Positions 54,831 through 63,901 of a stretch of 64,000 nt of DNA are shown in pieces (position 1 is the stretch's first letter; each line of letters begins with the position of its first letter). Position numbers and translations under genes: made by a program. The DNA is taken from NCBI RefSeq assembly GCF_022760175.1, contig NZ_CP094326.1, positions 1,724,804 to 1,788,803 on the forward strand, in the 5' to 3' direction. Below the pieces are notes generated by a model. It ran no database searches. It was given only the letters and a program-made list of their open reading frames with translations, and was not told the origin of the DNA. This DNA comes from Zhouia spongiae (GTDB taxonomy: Bacteria > Bacteroidota > Bacteroidia > Flavobacteriales > Flavobacteriaceae).

Positions 54831-55373
54831 TTAGTTTTTCATGGCACCCGGAGGGTATTGAGACATGATCTCTGTTACGAATTCATTAATCCTGATGACT
54901 TTTTTGTCAATGTCTCCGGAGGTAATCAGGTTTCCGGTTCCCTTCCCTTGCCATATGAGTTCTTTTTCTTCAGCATCAATAATATCGATGTAAAGAGAGC
55001 CTTCAGTGGTGGTAGATACATTGCTGTATCCCATTCCCCAATATGGTCCCCAGTAAGGACCCCAGCCCCAGCCTGCGTTGTTGTATACGTTTACCCTGTC
55101 GCGTTCTTTGGTAAAGATACTTACAAGTACATCCGGGCTTTCAGAGAGTGCATAGCCTTTAGCGATCATTTCTCTTTCTACAGCTCTAAGGATCCGTTTT
55201 TTATCTAAATCTGAAATTTCAGCTTTATCCACACCTGGTTTATAAAAAGCAAATGTTTTATATGCGTCGAAATTTGCTTGTTTATCATAATCGGCTGCAA
55301 CCCTTATAGAAGAGCAGGATGTAGCAAATAATACAATGAAGGCTACCAATGACAATAATTTAACTGTTCTCAT
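54831..55373 (-). CDS. DUF4136 lipoprotein
   Basis: 180 residues. Lipoprotein signal (RTVKLLSLVAFIVLFATSC, Cys near residue 20). The DUF4136 domain follows: DYDKQANFDAYKTFAFYKPG, the MIAKGYALSESPDVLVSIFT block, an aromatic GWGWGPYWGPYWGMGY loop and the IIDAEEKELIWQGKGTG segment near the end. An outer-membrane or periplasmic lipoprotein of unknown function. It lies 65 bp downstream of hutU, and its stop abuts R1 copy 3. Confidence 0.92.
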   Translation of the reverse strand: MRTVKLLSLVAFIVLFATSCSSIRVAADYDKQANFDAYKTFAFYKPGVDKAEISDLDKKRILRAVEREMIAKGYALSESPDVLVSIFTKERDRVNVYNNAGWGWGPYWGPYWGMGYSNVSTTTEGSLYIDIIDAEEKELIWQGKGTGNLITSGDIDKKVIRINEFVTEIMSQYPPGAMKN

Positions 55374-55438
55374 AACAATTAGCTTTTTAATTTTTGGTGG
55401 CCAGCTACAACTATTTGCTTCCGCAGCAGATCACCGGG

Positions 55439-57442
55439 TTAAACATTTTTTAACAGATCATCGTCTACTTCGTTAGGAAGGGTCACTTTTAGGTTCGGTT
55501 CTGCTTCCATAGCTCTTTTGATAGCAAAAACGGCACCTTCATTCCGAGCCCAGCTTCGTCTGGAGATTCCGTTGTTGACATCCCAGAAAAGCATCGATTT
55601 AAGACGTCTGTCTGCATCATTACTACCATCAAGAACCATACCAAATCCACCATTAATCACTTCTCCCCATCCAACGCCACCTCCGTTGTGGATACTTACC
55701 CAGGTAGCGCCCCTGAAGCTGTCGCCGATTACATTGTGAATGGCCATATCTGCCGTAAAACGGGAGCCGTCGTAAATGTTGGAGGTTTCTCTGTATGGAG
55801 AATCTGTACCGCTTACATCGTGATGATCTCTACCTAAAATTACAAAACCAATTTCATTTTCAGAAATTGCTTTGTTAAAAGCTTCTGCTATTTTCATCCT
55901 TCCTTCTGCATCGGCATAGAGGATTCTCGCCTGAGACCCGACCACCAGTTTGTTTTCCTGGGCACCTTTGATCCATTGTATATTATCGGCCATTTGCTGG
56001 CGAATCTCTTCCGGAGAGTTCGTCATGATTTCTTCTAAAACATTACAGGCTATCTCGTCGGTCTTTTTTAAATCTTCCGGATCACCACTTGCACAAACCC
56101 ATCTGAACGGTCCGAAACCATAGTCAAAACACATAGGTCCCATAATATCCTGTACATAACTCGGGTATTTAAATTCACGATTGGTTCTGATAGTTTCTTC
56201 CGGACTGTTCATAATAGCGGCCCCGGCTCTTGAAGCCTCTAATAAGAAGGCATTGCCATAATCGAAGAAATAGGTGCCTTTTGCAGTATGTTTATTGATG
56301 GCATCCGCCTGTTTTCTAAGCGATTCCTGAACCGCTTTTCTAAATGCTTCCGGATTGTTTGCCATAAGTTCGTTTGCTTCATCGAAAGTCAATCCTGCCG
56401 GATAGTAACCACCCGCCCACGGATTGTGTAAAGAGGTCTGGTCTGATCCCAGATCGATATGGATATTTTCTTCGTCGAATTTTTCCCAGACATCTACGAT
56501 GTTACCCTGGTATGCAATGGATACGGTTTCTTTATTTTCTTTTGCTTTTCTGACCCTGCCGGTTAATGCATCCAGATCGGTAATAACTTCATCAACCCAC
56601 CCCTGCGAATGACGGGTGTGTGTTGCTTTCGGGTTTACTTCGGCGCAGACAGTGATACAACCTGCGATGTTCCCGGCTTTTGGCTGGGCACCACTCATCC
56701 CTCCGAGGCCGGAAGTGACAAATAAATGCCCTTTGGGCTCTTTGCCAATTTTTCTAAATCCGTTAAGAACTGTGATAGTGGTTCCGTGAACAATACCTTG
56801 CGGACCGATATACATATAGCTTCCTGCTGTCATTTGTCCGTATTGAGTAACACCTAATGCATTGAATTTTTCCCAGTCATCCGGCTTAGAATAATTAGGG
56901 ATCATCATCCCGTTGGTAACAACCACTCTCGGAGCATCCTTATGAGAAGGGAACAAGCCCATCGGATGGCCACTGTACATAACCAGGGTTTGCTCGTCGT
57001 TCATCTCGGCCAGGTATTTCATGGTAAGCCTGTATTGAGCCCAGTTTTGGAAAACAGCTCCATTACCACCATAGGTAATAAGTTCATGAGGATGCTGGGC
57101 CACCGCATAATCGAGGTTGTTCTGAATCATCAGCATAATGGCGGCAGCTTGTTTGCTCTTCGCAGGATAGTCATCGATTGAGCGTGCTTTCATTTCGTAA
57201 TCAGGACGCAATCTGTACATGTATATACGACCATATTTCTCTAACTCCTCCTTAAACTCCGGAATTAAAGTTGCATGATCTTTGGCATCAAAATATCTCA
57301 AGGCATTTTTCAGGGCAAGCTTTTTCTCCTGCTCATTTAATATCTCCTTGCGCTTAGGAGCATGGTTAATTTCAGTTTCGTATATTTTAGGCTGAGGCAG
57401 CTCCGCAGGAATACCTTCTGATATCTGTTCTTTAAATGTCAT
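55439..57442 (-). CDS. hutU: urocanate hydratase
   Basis: 667 residues. Urocanase turns urocanate into imidazolonepropionate in histidine breakdown, with tightly bound NAD. It is of the longer urocanase type (about 660-670 residues) with an N-terminal extra segment before the common core. Core markers are YGGNGAVFQNWAQY, MYSGHPMGLFPSHKDAPRVV, TAGSYMYIGPQGIVHGTT, VTSGLGGMSGAQPKAG and the active-site region LGRDHHDVSGTDSPYRETSN. No other hut gene is beside it; neighbours are a DUF4136 lipoprotein and a DUF5522 gene. Confidence 0.97.
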   Translation of the reverse strand: MTFKEQISEGIPAELPQPKIYETEINHAPKRKEILNEQEKKLALKNALRYFDAKDHATLIPEFKEELEKYGRIYMYRLRPDYEMKARSIDDYPAKSKQAAAIMLMIQNNLDYAVAQHPHELITYGGNGAVFQNWAQYRLTMKYLAEMNDEQTLVMYSGHPMGLFPSHKDAPRVVVTNGMMIPNYSKPDDWEKFNALGVTQYGQMTAGSYMYIGPQGIVHGTTITVLNGFRKIGKEPKGHLFVTSGLGGMSGAQPKAGNIAGCITVCAEVNPKATHTRHSQGWVDEVITDLDALTGRVRKAKENKETVSIAYQGNIVDVWEKFDEENIHIDLGSDQTSLHNPWAGGYYPAGLTFDEANELMANNPEAFRKAVQESLRKQADAINKHTAKGTYFFDYGNAFLLEASRAGAAIMNSPEETIRTNREFKYPSYVQDIMGPMCFDYGFGPFRWVCASGDPEDLKKTDEIACNVLEEIMTNSPEEIRQQMADNIQWIKGAQENKLVVGSQARILYADAEGRMKIAEAFNKAISENEIGFVILGRDHHDVSGTDSPYRETSNIYDGSRFTADMAIHNVIGDSFRGATWVSIHNGGGVGWGEVINGGFGMVLDGSNDADRRLKSMLFWDVNNGISRRSWARNEGAVFAIKRAMEAEPNLKVTLPNEVDDDLLKNV

Positions 57443-57655
57443 GTGTGTAATTTTACAATTAAATTAATACTTATTTAGCCGGAAGTCCGGGGTAGGAAGT
57501 GGAAATAACCTCTTCACCCGAATACTGAATTCATCTGGCTGGCTTCTGATGTCTGACTTCGTGCTGTATAAAGCTATGGATAACGGATATCAGCCCTGTG
57601 GTAGGAATACGCAGTGGTGGTTTTGTATTTCATGAGGGTGTTATCCAAAGTAGTA

Positions 57656-57820
57656 TTAGTTTTTTTGTGAATTCGTCTTTTTGTTATAACCATACGGACA
57701 GTGCCTGCAACCGCTTTCGCAGCAATACCCGCGCTTTAAATGATATTTCTCGGTAAAAACCCTATATCCTTGTGGCGACAGGTAATAATCTCCTTCCTCT
57801 AAAGGGATGTTCTTCTTCAT
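57656..57820 (-). CDS. small DUF5522 protein
   Basis: 54 residues. It begins KKNIPLEEGDYYLSPQGYRV and carries the Cys/His cluster GYCCESGCRHCPYGYN near residue 31, the pattern of DUF5522, probably a metal-binding mini-protein. The last 70 residues of the gene at 61424 hold the same motif (GTCCSNGCLHCPY). A near-match -7 box (GATATTTG) lies just upstream of its ATG. It is too short to show up in a length-filtered gene search, but the motif makes it secure. Confidence 0.85.
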   Translation of the reverse strand: MKKNIPLEEGDYYLSPQGYRVFTEKYHLKRGYCCESGCRHCPYGYNKKTNSQKN

Positions 57821-57955
57821 GGGGCAAATATCGAAAAAAGTTATTTTGTGGATAACTCTTTAAAATTTATTTAATATAGTTCGTTAAATATTGTTCCGTA
57901 TATACTTAACTTTACAAATATAACAGAATTAAATCTCTTTTGAGATTAGCAATAT

Positions 57956-58300
57956 ATGATCTTGGTATTTAAACATATATTTCCTAAGCCGTATGTGGGC
58001 TTAACCCTGTGGCCGGTTATTTTTATAAAGGATAACGATTTAAGACAGGATGAAATACTTATCAATCATGAAAAAATTCATCTGAAACAACAACTGGAAC
58101 TTCTGATCATCCCTTTTTACATAATCTATTTAATTGAATGGGTAATAGGGATTCTAAAGTACAGAAGTACCTACACGGCATATAAAAATGTGAGTTTCGA
58201 ACGCGAAGCTTATGCAAACGAACACGACCCGGATTATCTGAAGATCAGAAATCCCTGGAGTTTTACCCGTTACTATACTTCACGGACTTCAAAACGATAA
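57956..58300 (+). CDS. small HExxH protein of unknown function
   Basis: 114 residues. The region ILINHEKIHLKQQLELL contains an HExxH zinc-peptidase motif, and FEREAYANEHDPDY further on could give a third ligand (Glu). A membrane helix (LIIPFYIIYLIEWVIGIL) lies between, so the protein is like a stripped-down membrane-bound metallopeptidase of the M48/M56 type. The length is far below that of those families. I do not recognise it by name. A weak -7 box (TAACTTTA, 57907-57914) is upstream; the next gene is 42 bp on. Confidence 0.75.
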   Translation: MILVFKHIFPKPYVGLTLWPVIFIKDNDLRQDEILINHEKIHLKQQLELLIIPFYIIYLIEWVIGILKYRSTYTAYKNVSFEREAYANEHDPDYLKIRNPWSFTRYYTSRTSKR

Positions 58301-58342
58301 CCTCTCCCGTTGTGGGGTGGTGTATAATTTTCCCTTGTCAGA

Positions 58343-59251
58343 ATGATAGATGTTAAGAACGAAGAGATTATCTTGAATATATGCAGAGAAAAGCGAGTAA
58401 GGCTTGTTATAAAACGCGAAGATCTCATCCACCCTTTTATATCCGGAAATAAGTACCGTAAGCTTAAATACAATTTGTTGGAAGCCAGGAATAAGGGAGC
58501 TGAAGGTTTGTTGACTTTTGGCGGTGCCTTTTCAAATCATATCGCGGCAACGGCTTATGCCGCACAGGAAAATGGATTTAGAAGTATAGGGGTTATAAGA
58601 GGGGAGGAGCTGGAGGAGTCTGTAGATGATAACCCGACACTTAGTTATGCAAGGAGTTGCGGAATGGATTTTCACTTTGTTTCCCGGGCGGCATACAGAC
58701 ATAAAAATGACTGGGAATTTATAAGAGAACTCGAACAAATGTTCGGGTCGTTTTACCTCGTACCCGAAGGAGGAACCAATACGCAGGCTGTTAAAGGCTG
58801 TGAAGAGATATTACAGCCGGAAGATGCTGAGTTTGATTATATAGCTGTCTGTGTAGGAACAGGGGGAACAATCTCAGGACTTATTAATAGCGCTAAAGAA
58901 CACCAGCATATTTTAGGATTTCCGGCATTGAAAGGTGATTTCCTAAAAGATGAAATTCTTAAATTTGCCCGGAGAGATAATTGGAGCCTGATTGCAGATT
59001 ATCATTTTGGAGGCTATGCGAAGATCAATAAAGAACTGATCGATTTTATAAACGATTTTAAAAGAACAACAAATATCCCGTTAGACCCGGTTTATACCGG
59101 AAAAATGCTATTCGGACTGGCAGATATGATAAAAAATGATAAGTTTGAGCCGGATACTGATATTTTAGCCGTTCATACCGGAGGATTGCAGGGCATAGCC
59201 GGGATGAACCAACGATTGGAACAAAAAAAATTACCCTTAATAGATGTTTAA
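58343..59251 (+). CDS. PLP-dependent ACC deaminase / D-cysteine desulfhydrase-like enzyme
   Basis: 302 residues. Fold type II PLP enzyme. The N-terminal region has KREDLIHPFISGNKYRKLKY (PLP-binding Lys in GNKYRK, near residue 40) and GLLTFGGAFSNHIAATAYAA. The phosphate-binding VCVGTGGTISGLINSA is near residue 170. This is the pattern of the 1-aminocyclopropane-1-carboxylate deaminase / D-cysteine desulfhydrase group; the exact substrate cannot be told. It overlaps the next gene by 8 bp and is the first of a run ending in hemL. Confidence 0.9.
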   Translation: MIDVKNEEIILNICREKRVRLVIKREDLIHPFISGNKYRKLKYNLLEARNKGAEGLLTFGGAFSNHIAATAYAAQENGFRSIGVIRGEELEESVDDNPTLSYARSCGMDFHFVSRAAYRHKNDWEFIRELEQMFGSFYLVPEGGTNTQAVKGCEEILQPEDAEFDYIAVCVGTGGTISGLINSAKEHQHILGFPALKGDFLKDEILKFARRDNWSLIADYHFGGYAKINKELIDFINDFKRTTNIPLDPVYTGKMLFGLADMIKNDKFEPDTDILAVHTGGLQGIAGMNQRLEQKKLPLIDV

Positions 59252-60056
59252 AAAAATAGCTGTCGTATTGTGTTTGCTGATTATGGCAAGCTGCGGTTCT
59301 AAAAAGAAAGCCGTTTCAAGTAAAAAGAGACCTCCGGTACATCGTGAAGTCGTTGAGAAAAAAGAAGAAAGATCATCGGAAACCCTCGAGTCCACCTCGA
59401 AAACCACGGTAACCACCAATACGGTTGAAGATTACATCAATTACTTTAGCCCGATAGCCAAGCAAAATATGGTAACGCATGGTATTCCGGCAAGTATAAC
59501 AATGGCCCAGGCCATATTAGAAAGCGGAGCAGGAAAAGGAACCCTTGTAAAAAAGGCAAACAATCATTTCGGGATTAAATGTCATAACTGGGGCGGCGAA
59601 GGCGTTTTCCACGATGACGATGAAAAGGGAGAATGTTTTAGAAAATATAACGACCCGGGCCAGTCTTTTGAAGACCATTCCAGGTTTCTGACCACCAGAA
59701 GCCGGTATGCTTTTCTGTTTAAATTGAAACAAAGCGATTATAAAGGGTGGGCAAGAGGACTCAGGAAAGCAGGATATGCTACCGATAAGAGATATCCTGA
59801 AAAACTGATAAGCCTTATAGAGCGTTACAGGTTATACGATTTGGATAAGGATGTTTTAAAAGGAAGGTATGAAGTAGTTGCAGACCCCCCGGAAGTAATA
59901 GTGAAAGCTTCAGGCAATTATCATGTGGTTGAAAAAGGAGAAACCCTGTATTCGATCTCCAGAAGATACAATATAACCGTCGATTTGTTAAAACGTTTAA
60001 ACGGTCTGAGAAATAATATCATCTCAATAGGCCAGAAATTGAAAATAAAAAACTAG
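59244..60056 (+). CDS. glucosaminidase-domain lipoprotein with LysM
   Basis: 270 residues. Lipoprotein signal (KKIAVVLCLLIMASC, Cys near residue 17), a Ser/Glu/Thr-rich linker, then a glucosaminidase (FlgJ/LYZ2-like) domain at residues about 55-200 with PASITMAQAILESGAGKGTL (catalytic Glu in AILESGAG) and NNHFGIKCHNWGG. A LysM peptidoglycan-binding domain ends the protein (NYHVVEKGETLYSISRRYNI). It cuts or remodels the cell wall. It begins inside the end of the PLP enzyme gene and stops 9 nt before hemL, so it is in the same operon. Confidence 0.95.
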   Translation: MFKKIAVVLCLLIMASCGSKKKAVSSKKRPPVHREVVEKKEERSSETLESTSKTTVTTNTVEDYINYFSPIAKQNMVTHGIPASITMAQAILESGAGKGTLVKKANNHFGIKCHNWGGEGVFHDDDEKGECFRKYNDPGQSFEDHSRFLTTRSRYAFLFKLKQSDYKGWARGLRKAGYATDKRYPEKLISLIERYRLYDLDKDVLKGRYEVVADPPEVIVKASGNYHVVEKGETLYSISRRYNITVDLLKRLNGLRNNIISIGQKLKIKN

Positions 60057-60065
60057 TACAGAACC

Positions 60066-61352
60066 ATGATATACAAAAGAAGCAGTGCCTTGTTTGCAGA
60101 GGCACAGAAATATATCCCCGGAGGCGTGAATTCTCCGGTAAGAGCTTTTAATGCCGTTGGAGGGGAACCTATTTATGTTAAGGAAGCCAAAGGAGCATAT
60201 TTGTATGACGAAGACGGGAATAAATTAATAGATTATATCGCTTCATGGGGGCCTATGATACTGGGGCATGCCCATAAGCCGGTCGTTGATGCGGTCGTTG
60301 CTAAAGCGCAAAAAGGAACATCCTTCGGAATCCCGACTGAGATGGAAACGGAAATAGCAAAGCTGGCGGTATCGATGGTGCCTAATATAGACAAGATCCG
60401 CTTTGTGAATAGTGGTACCGAAGCATGTATGAGTGCTGTGCGTCTGGCAAGAGGATATACGGGGAAAGATAAGATTATAAAGTTTGCAGGGTGTTACCAC
60501 GGTCATTCCGATTCGTTTTTAATTCAGGCAGGAAGCGGAGCCGTAACCTTCGGGAGTCCGAATAGTCCGGGAGTAACCCAGGGAACCGCTAAAGATACTT
60601 TGCTGGCACGCTACAACGACTTGAGTAATGTAAAAGAGTTGCTAGAAGCCAATAAGGGTGAAATAGCTGCCATTATTCTGGAGCCTGTAGCCGGGAACAT
60701 GGGGTGTATTATCCCTGAATCAGGCTTTCTTGAAGGACTCAGGGAATTATGTGATGTGTATGGGGTGTTACTGATCTTTGATGAGGTAATGACAGGTTTC
60801 AGGTTGGCCAGAGGTGGAGCCCAGGAACTCTTTAATATAAAAGCCGATATTGTTTGTTTTGGAAAAGTGATAGGAGGAGGTTTGCCGGTAGGGGCATTTG
60901 CTGCCCGAAATGAGATTATGAACCATCTGGCACCTTTAGGCCCGGTATACCAGGCAGGGACTTTAAGTGGAAATCCATTGGCTATGGCAGCGGGATTAAC
61001 TATGTTAAGCGAGCTAAACGATCATCCAGAAGTCTTTAAAAGCCTTGAGGAAAAAACAGCATATCTGCATAGAGGATTGATAAAAGTGCTGAATGATGCC
61101 GAAGTGACTTACACGATCAACCGGTTAGGATCTATGATATCGGTACACTTCACCGACGATAAAGTGGTAGATTTTGAATCTTCAGCCAAAGGCAATAACG
61201 ATACCTTTAAGAAATTCTTTCACGGAATGTTAACTGAAGGGGTATATTTGCCACCAAGTGCTTTTGAAAGCTGGTTCTTAAACGACGCATTGAGTTACGA
61301 CGACCTGGATTTTACAATCAATGCAGTCGCCAAAGTAGCAGGAGCCTTATAA
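60066..61352 (+). CDS. hemL: glutamate-1-semialdehyde 2,1-aminomutase
   Basis: 428 residues. It makes 5-aminolevulinate from glutamate-1-semialdehyde, an early haem step. The sequence starts [20 protein letters not shown], with the class III aminotransferase markers [40 protein letters not shown] and the PLP lysine in [16 protein letters not shown] (near residue 267). Length is normal. It is the last gene of the run from 58343 and is followed by a GC-rich hairpin. Confidence 0.98.
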   Translation: MIYKRSSALFAEAQKYIPGGVNSPVRAFNAVGGEPIYVKEAKGAYLYDEDGNKLIDYIASWGPMILGHAHKPVVDAVVAKAQKGTSFGIPTEMETEIAKLAVSMVPNIDKIRFVNSGTEACMSAVRLARGYTGKDKIIKFAGCYHGHSDSFLIQAGSGAVTFGSPNSPGVTQGTAKDTLLARYNDLSNVKELLEANKGEIAAIILEPVAGNMGCIIPESGFLEGLRELCDVYGVLLIFDEVMTGFRLARGGAQELFNIKADIVCFGKVIGGGLPVGAFAARNEIMNHLAPLGPVYQAGTLSGNPLAMAAGLTMLSELNDHPEVFKSLEEKTAYLHRGLIKVLNDAEVTYTINRLGSMISVHFTDDKVVDFESSAKGNNDTFKKFFHGMLTEGVYLPPSAFESWFLNDALSYDDLDFTINAVAKVAGAL

Positions 61353-61378
61353 GAGATTTACTTTCTGTAAAAATATGT

Positions 61379-61402
61379 AAACCCGGAGAAACCTCCGGGT
61401 TG
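61379..61402 (+). terminator. hairpin after hemL
   Basis: AACCCGGAG / CTCCGGGTT with a 4-nt loop, 27 bp past the hemL stop. The T tract is weak, so termination may be partial. Confidence 0.6.
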
Positions 61403-61423
61403 GTTATCAACGAATGCCGATAA

Positions 61424-61792
61424 ATGAAAGTAGAAAGACCGAAAACCTGCCCGCAGTGCGAGAACCCTTTTTCCTGTTATTCTTCAGGGTGTTGGTGTAA
61501 TGCATTGCCTATGATCATGCCATTAGAACCCGGTATGGGATGTTTATGTCGTGGTTGTCTGACTGAAGTCGTGGCTCAAAAGATAAATGAATATACGGAG
61601 CAGCTGACAAAGGAAAAAAGGAAAATCATTGCCGGTTTAGGTCAAGTGGAAACTCCGGCAGAAGGAGTCGATTATTATATAAACGATGCCGGTAATTATG
61701 TTTTTACAGCCTGGTATCACCTGCGAAGAGGAACATGTTGCAGTAATGGTTGTCTGCATTGCCCATACAAAAAGTCAAAGGCCGGGTATTAA
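61424..61792 (+). CDS. cysteine-rich CWC protein with DUF5522 C-terminus
   Basis: 122 residues. The N-terminal part KTCPQCENPFSCYSSGCWCN is the cysteine-rich CWC motif, followed by a LCRGCLTEVVAQK loop. The C-terminal 45 residues (GNYVFTAWYHLRRGTCCSNG and CLHCPYKKSK) are a DUF5522 unit like the stand-alone gene at 57656. The two parts together look like a metal-binding protein. Function unknown. It starts 71 bp after hemL. Confidence 0.88.
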   Translation: MKVERPKTCPQCENPFSCYSSGCWCNALPMIMPLEPGMGCLCRGCLTEVVAQKINEYTEQLTKEKRKIIAGLGQVETPAEGVDYYINDAGNYVFTAWYHLRRGTCCSNGCLHCPYKKSKAGY

Positions 61793-62070
61793 CCGGGGAG
61801 CTTTCCTTTTATCAGTATTTTATTTTTTAAAACAGCATTGTGTTGTTAGTTTCATACATCGGGTGAATACGAACAGCCCATGGTTTATTTCGTGAGTTCG
61901 ATGCAACACAAACAATAAAGATATTGATTGTTAGCCTGATACAGTATCGTACAACTGTCGTTTCGGGTGCAGTCGAGAAGTTATTGAACCTGGGGCCTTT
62001 AAAATAAGACCCCGACCTGGTATAAAGTATCAAATTACTGATTGTCAATTATAAACGATCCGGACTCATA

Positions 62071-62766
62071 TTAATTTAATACGAGGTTCCAGAAGCTTAT
62101 TTTTCGTCTGTTTGTAAACCCTAGTTTCTCATACAGCTTAATTGCGCCGATATTTGTTTCGGCAACATGTAAATACGGAGTTTTGTTTTCACCGAATATA
62201 TGTTGTGTAGCATGCTTTATCAATTGCCTGGCGTAACCCTTTCCGGTGTGTTGCGGATGGGTAACCACGGCACTTACTTCTGTAAATTTGTTCATCTTCA
62301 TCCTTTCGCCTGTTACGGAAACAAGCTGATCGTTTTTGTATATCCCATAGTATTTCCCCAGGTCGGCTGTTTTACTGTTAAAATATCCCGGTTGCACTAA
62401 ACTTACCAGATCAAATAGTTCCTTCTTTTGGATATCGGATTTCAATTCGACAATTTGTTCGTTAACATCAAAAAGGATAGGTTTTTTTAAAATCATTTGA
62501 TCACAAACCAGGTTTTTATTTAATGTTACTTTGCTTTTACATTCCGGTTTTTTCCCTACGACATAAAAATTGTCAATCAGATCGGCATATTTACCGATGC
62601 TGTCTGAGGAGTTTTCAGGCATTATAAAACCTCCGAAAGGGCCATATTCAGGTTTATAAAATTTAGCGTCTTGATACACCACGGAGAAATTGCGGTGTGT
62701 TTCATTCAAAGAATTCCAGACAGGGTTATCCAGTTTTTTCTCTTCCGTTTCAAAATTTGTTTTCAT
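62071..62766 (-). CDS. GNAT family acetyltransferase
   Basis: 231 residues. The GNAT core is in the second half: EVSAVVTHPQHTGKGYARQL is the acetyl-CoA loop (Q/RxxGxG/A as QHTGKGYA) and PYLHVAETNIGAIKLYEKLG is the end of the fold. The first half is a substrate-side extension of about 120 residues with no motif I can name. Likely an N-acetyltransferase of an amino group; substrate unknown. It is a single gene; its promoter was not recognised. Confidence 0.88.
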   Translation of the reverse strand: MKTNFETEEKKLDNPVWNSLNETHRNFSVVYQDAKFYKPEYGPFGGFIMPENSSDSIGKYADLIDNFYVVGKKPECKSKVTLNKNLVCDQMILKKPILFDVNEQIVELKSDIQKKELFDLVSLVQPGYFNSKTADLGKYYGIYKNDQLVSVTGERMKMNKFTEVSAVVTHPQHTGKGYARQLIKHATQHIFGENKTPYLHVAETNIGAIKLYEKLGFTNRRKISFWNLVLN

Positions 62767-62881
62767 AATGTCAATAAATTCTATTCTGTTTTCGGGCCTT
62801 TTCCCGTAATGTCAAGGTATATATGAGCCGAAAATACGCTAAATTCCCTAAGCAGACAACAGGTTGGGTTCTCATTATATA

Positions 62882-62920
62882 AAAGCAGGCATGCCTCATT
62901 TTTGCGGGGCTGCCTGCCTT
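62882..62920 (-). terminator. terminator after the cation efflux gene
   Basis: On the minus strand AAGGCAGGCA and TGCCTGCTTTT pair around a long loop, with T residues behind; it lies about 20 bp past the CDF stop. Confidence 0.7.
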
Positions 62921-62940
62921 AATGTTGAATTAGATGCCAT

Positions 62941-63900
62941 CTAACAGTTCACAAATTGACATCTGTTCTTGTTCGTTTCAATCTGAACAGTGGGATGTTG
63001 AATATTAAGTTTTCGCATCAGCCGAATTACTTTCTTCATAACGTCCTGTTCCGATCTTGCTTTGGAATTGTTTATAACAACATGGAGCGAACCAACATTG
63101 TAGCTTCCATCCATAGTCCAGACATGTACATCGTGAATATCGGTAACACCGTCAATTTTTTGTAACTCATTCTGGAGTTCGTCCAGATTTATATCCTCGG
63201 GTACGGATTGCAACATTACCTTTAAAGTGCTGATTAAGTTTTTAGTAGCATTGAAACCGATAAACAAGGCAATTCCTGTTGCTAAAACTCCATCTATCCA
63301 ATTCCAGCCGGTATAGTAAATAACGACGGAACCGATAAGTACGGCTGCCCATCCCAACACATCCTCTAATAAATGGAGCATTATAGATTCACTGTTGTGG
63401 TTATGTCCGCCATGACTATGTCCATGATGGTGGTGTCCGTGTCCGCCTTTTTTTATCCTGAGAAAAGCAAAACCATTTACGGCCAACCCTAAAAGCGCTA
63501 TCCATAACATTCCGACACTGTGTACTTCTTTCGGATTAATAAATGAATTATAGGCAGCAATGATCATTGCTACAGAGCCCGACAATAGAAATACAGACAG
63601 TATCAATGCCGATAAAAGGGAGAAACGCTTATAGCCGTACGAAAATGTAGCTGTGCGCTTATGACCTGATATTTTCTCCATCAATATGGCAAGCCCGATA
63701 GCTCCGGCATCCATAAAATCATGAAATGCATCGGCAATAATAGCGGTTGAATTGGTGAAGATCCCGCCGATTAACTCAACGACCGAAAAGAAAAGGTTCA
63801 GCCAAAATGCCAGCGACAGTCCGTTTTTATGGGAATGGTCATGGTGTTGATGACCGCCCTGTCCGTTACAATTGCTATGCTCCTTAGAATGTGTCATCAT
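62941..63900 (-). CDS. cation diffusion facilitator (zinc/cobalt/cadmium efflux, CzcD-like)
   Basis: 319 residues with six membrane helices. The zinc-site residues are in the second (TAIIADAFHDFMDAGAIGLA) and fifth helices (LLEDVLGWAAVLIGSVVIYY). A His-rich cytoplasmic loop (GGHGHHHHGHSHGGHNHNSE, about residues 155-175) and an N-terminal His cluster sit between or before them. The C-terminal dimerisation domain holds DIHDVHVWTMDGSYNVGSLH. This fits CzcD-type zinc efflux. It directly follows the end of an HMA-domain gene, suggesting a metal-homeostasis operon. Confidence 0.95.
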   Translation of the reverse strand: MMTHSKEHSNCNGQGGHQHHDHSHKNGLSLAFWLNLFFSVVELIGGIFTNSTAIIADAFHDFMDAGAIGLAILMEKISGHKRTATFSYGYKRFSLLSALILSVFLLSGSVAMIIAAYNSFINPKEVHSVGMLWIALLGLAVNGFAFLRIKKGGHGHHHHGHSHGGHNHNSESIMLHLLEDVLGWAAVLIGSVVIYYTGWNWIDGVLATGIALFIGFNATKNLISTLKVMLQSVPEDINLDELQNELQKIDGVTDIHDVHVWTMDGSYNVGSLHVVINNSKARSEQDVMKKVIRLMRKLNIQHPTVQIETNKNRCQFVNC

Positions 63901-63901
63901 A

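Noticed and set aside
57847-57855. A perfect DnaA box (TGTGGATAA) as part of a replication origin
   Set aside because: Only one box is present, with no AT-rich unwinding region array, and no dnaA or dnaN nearby.
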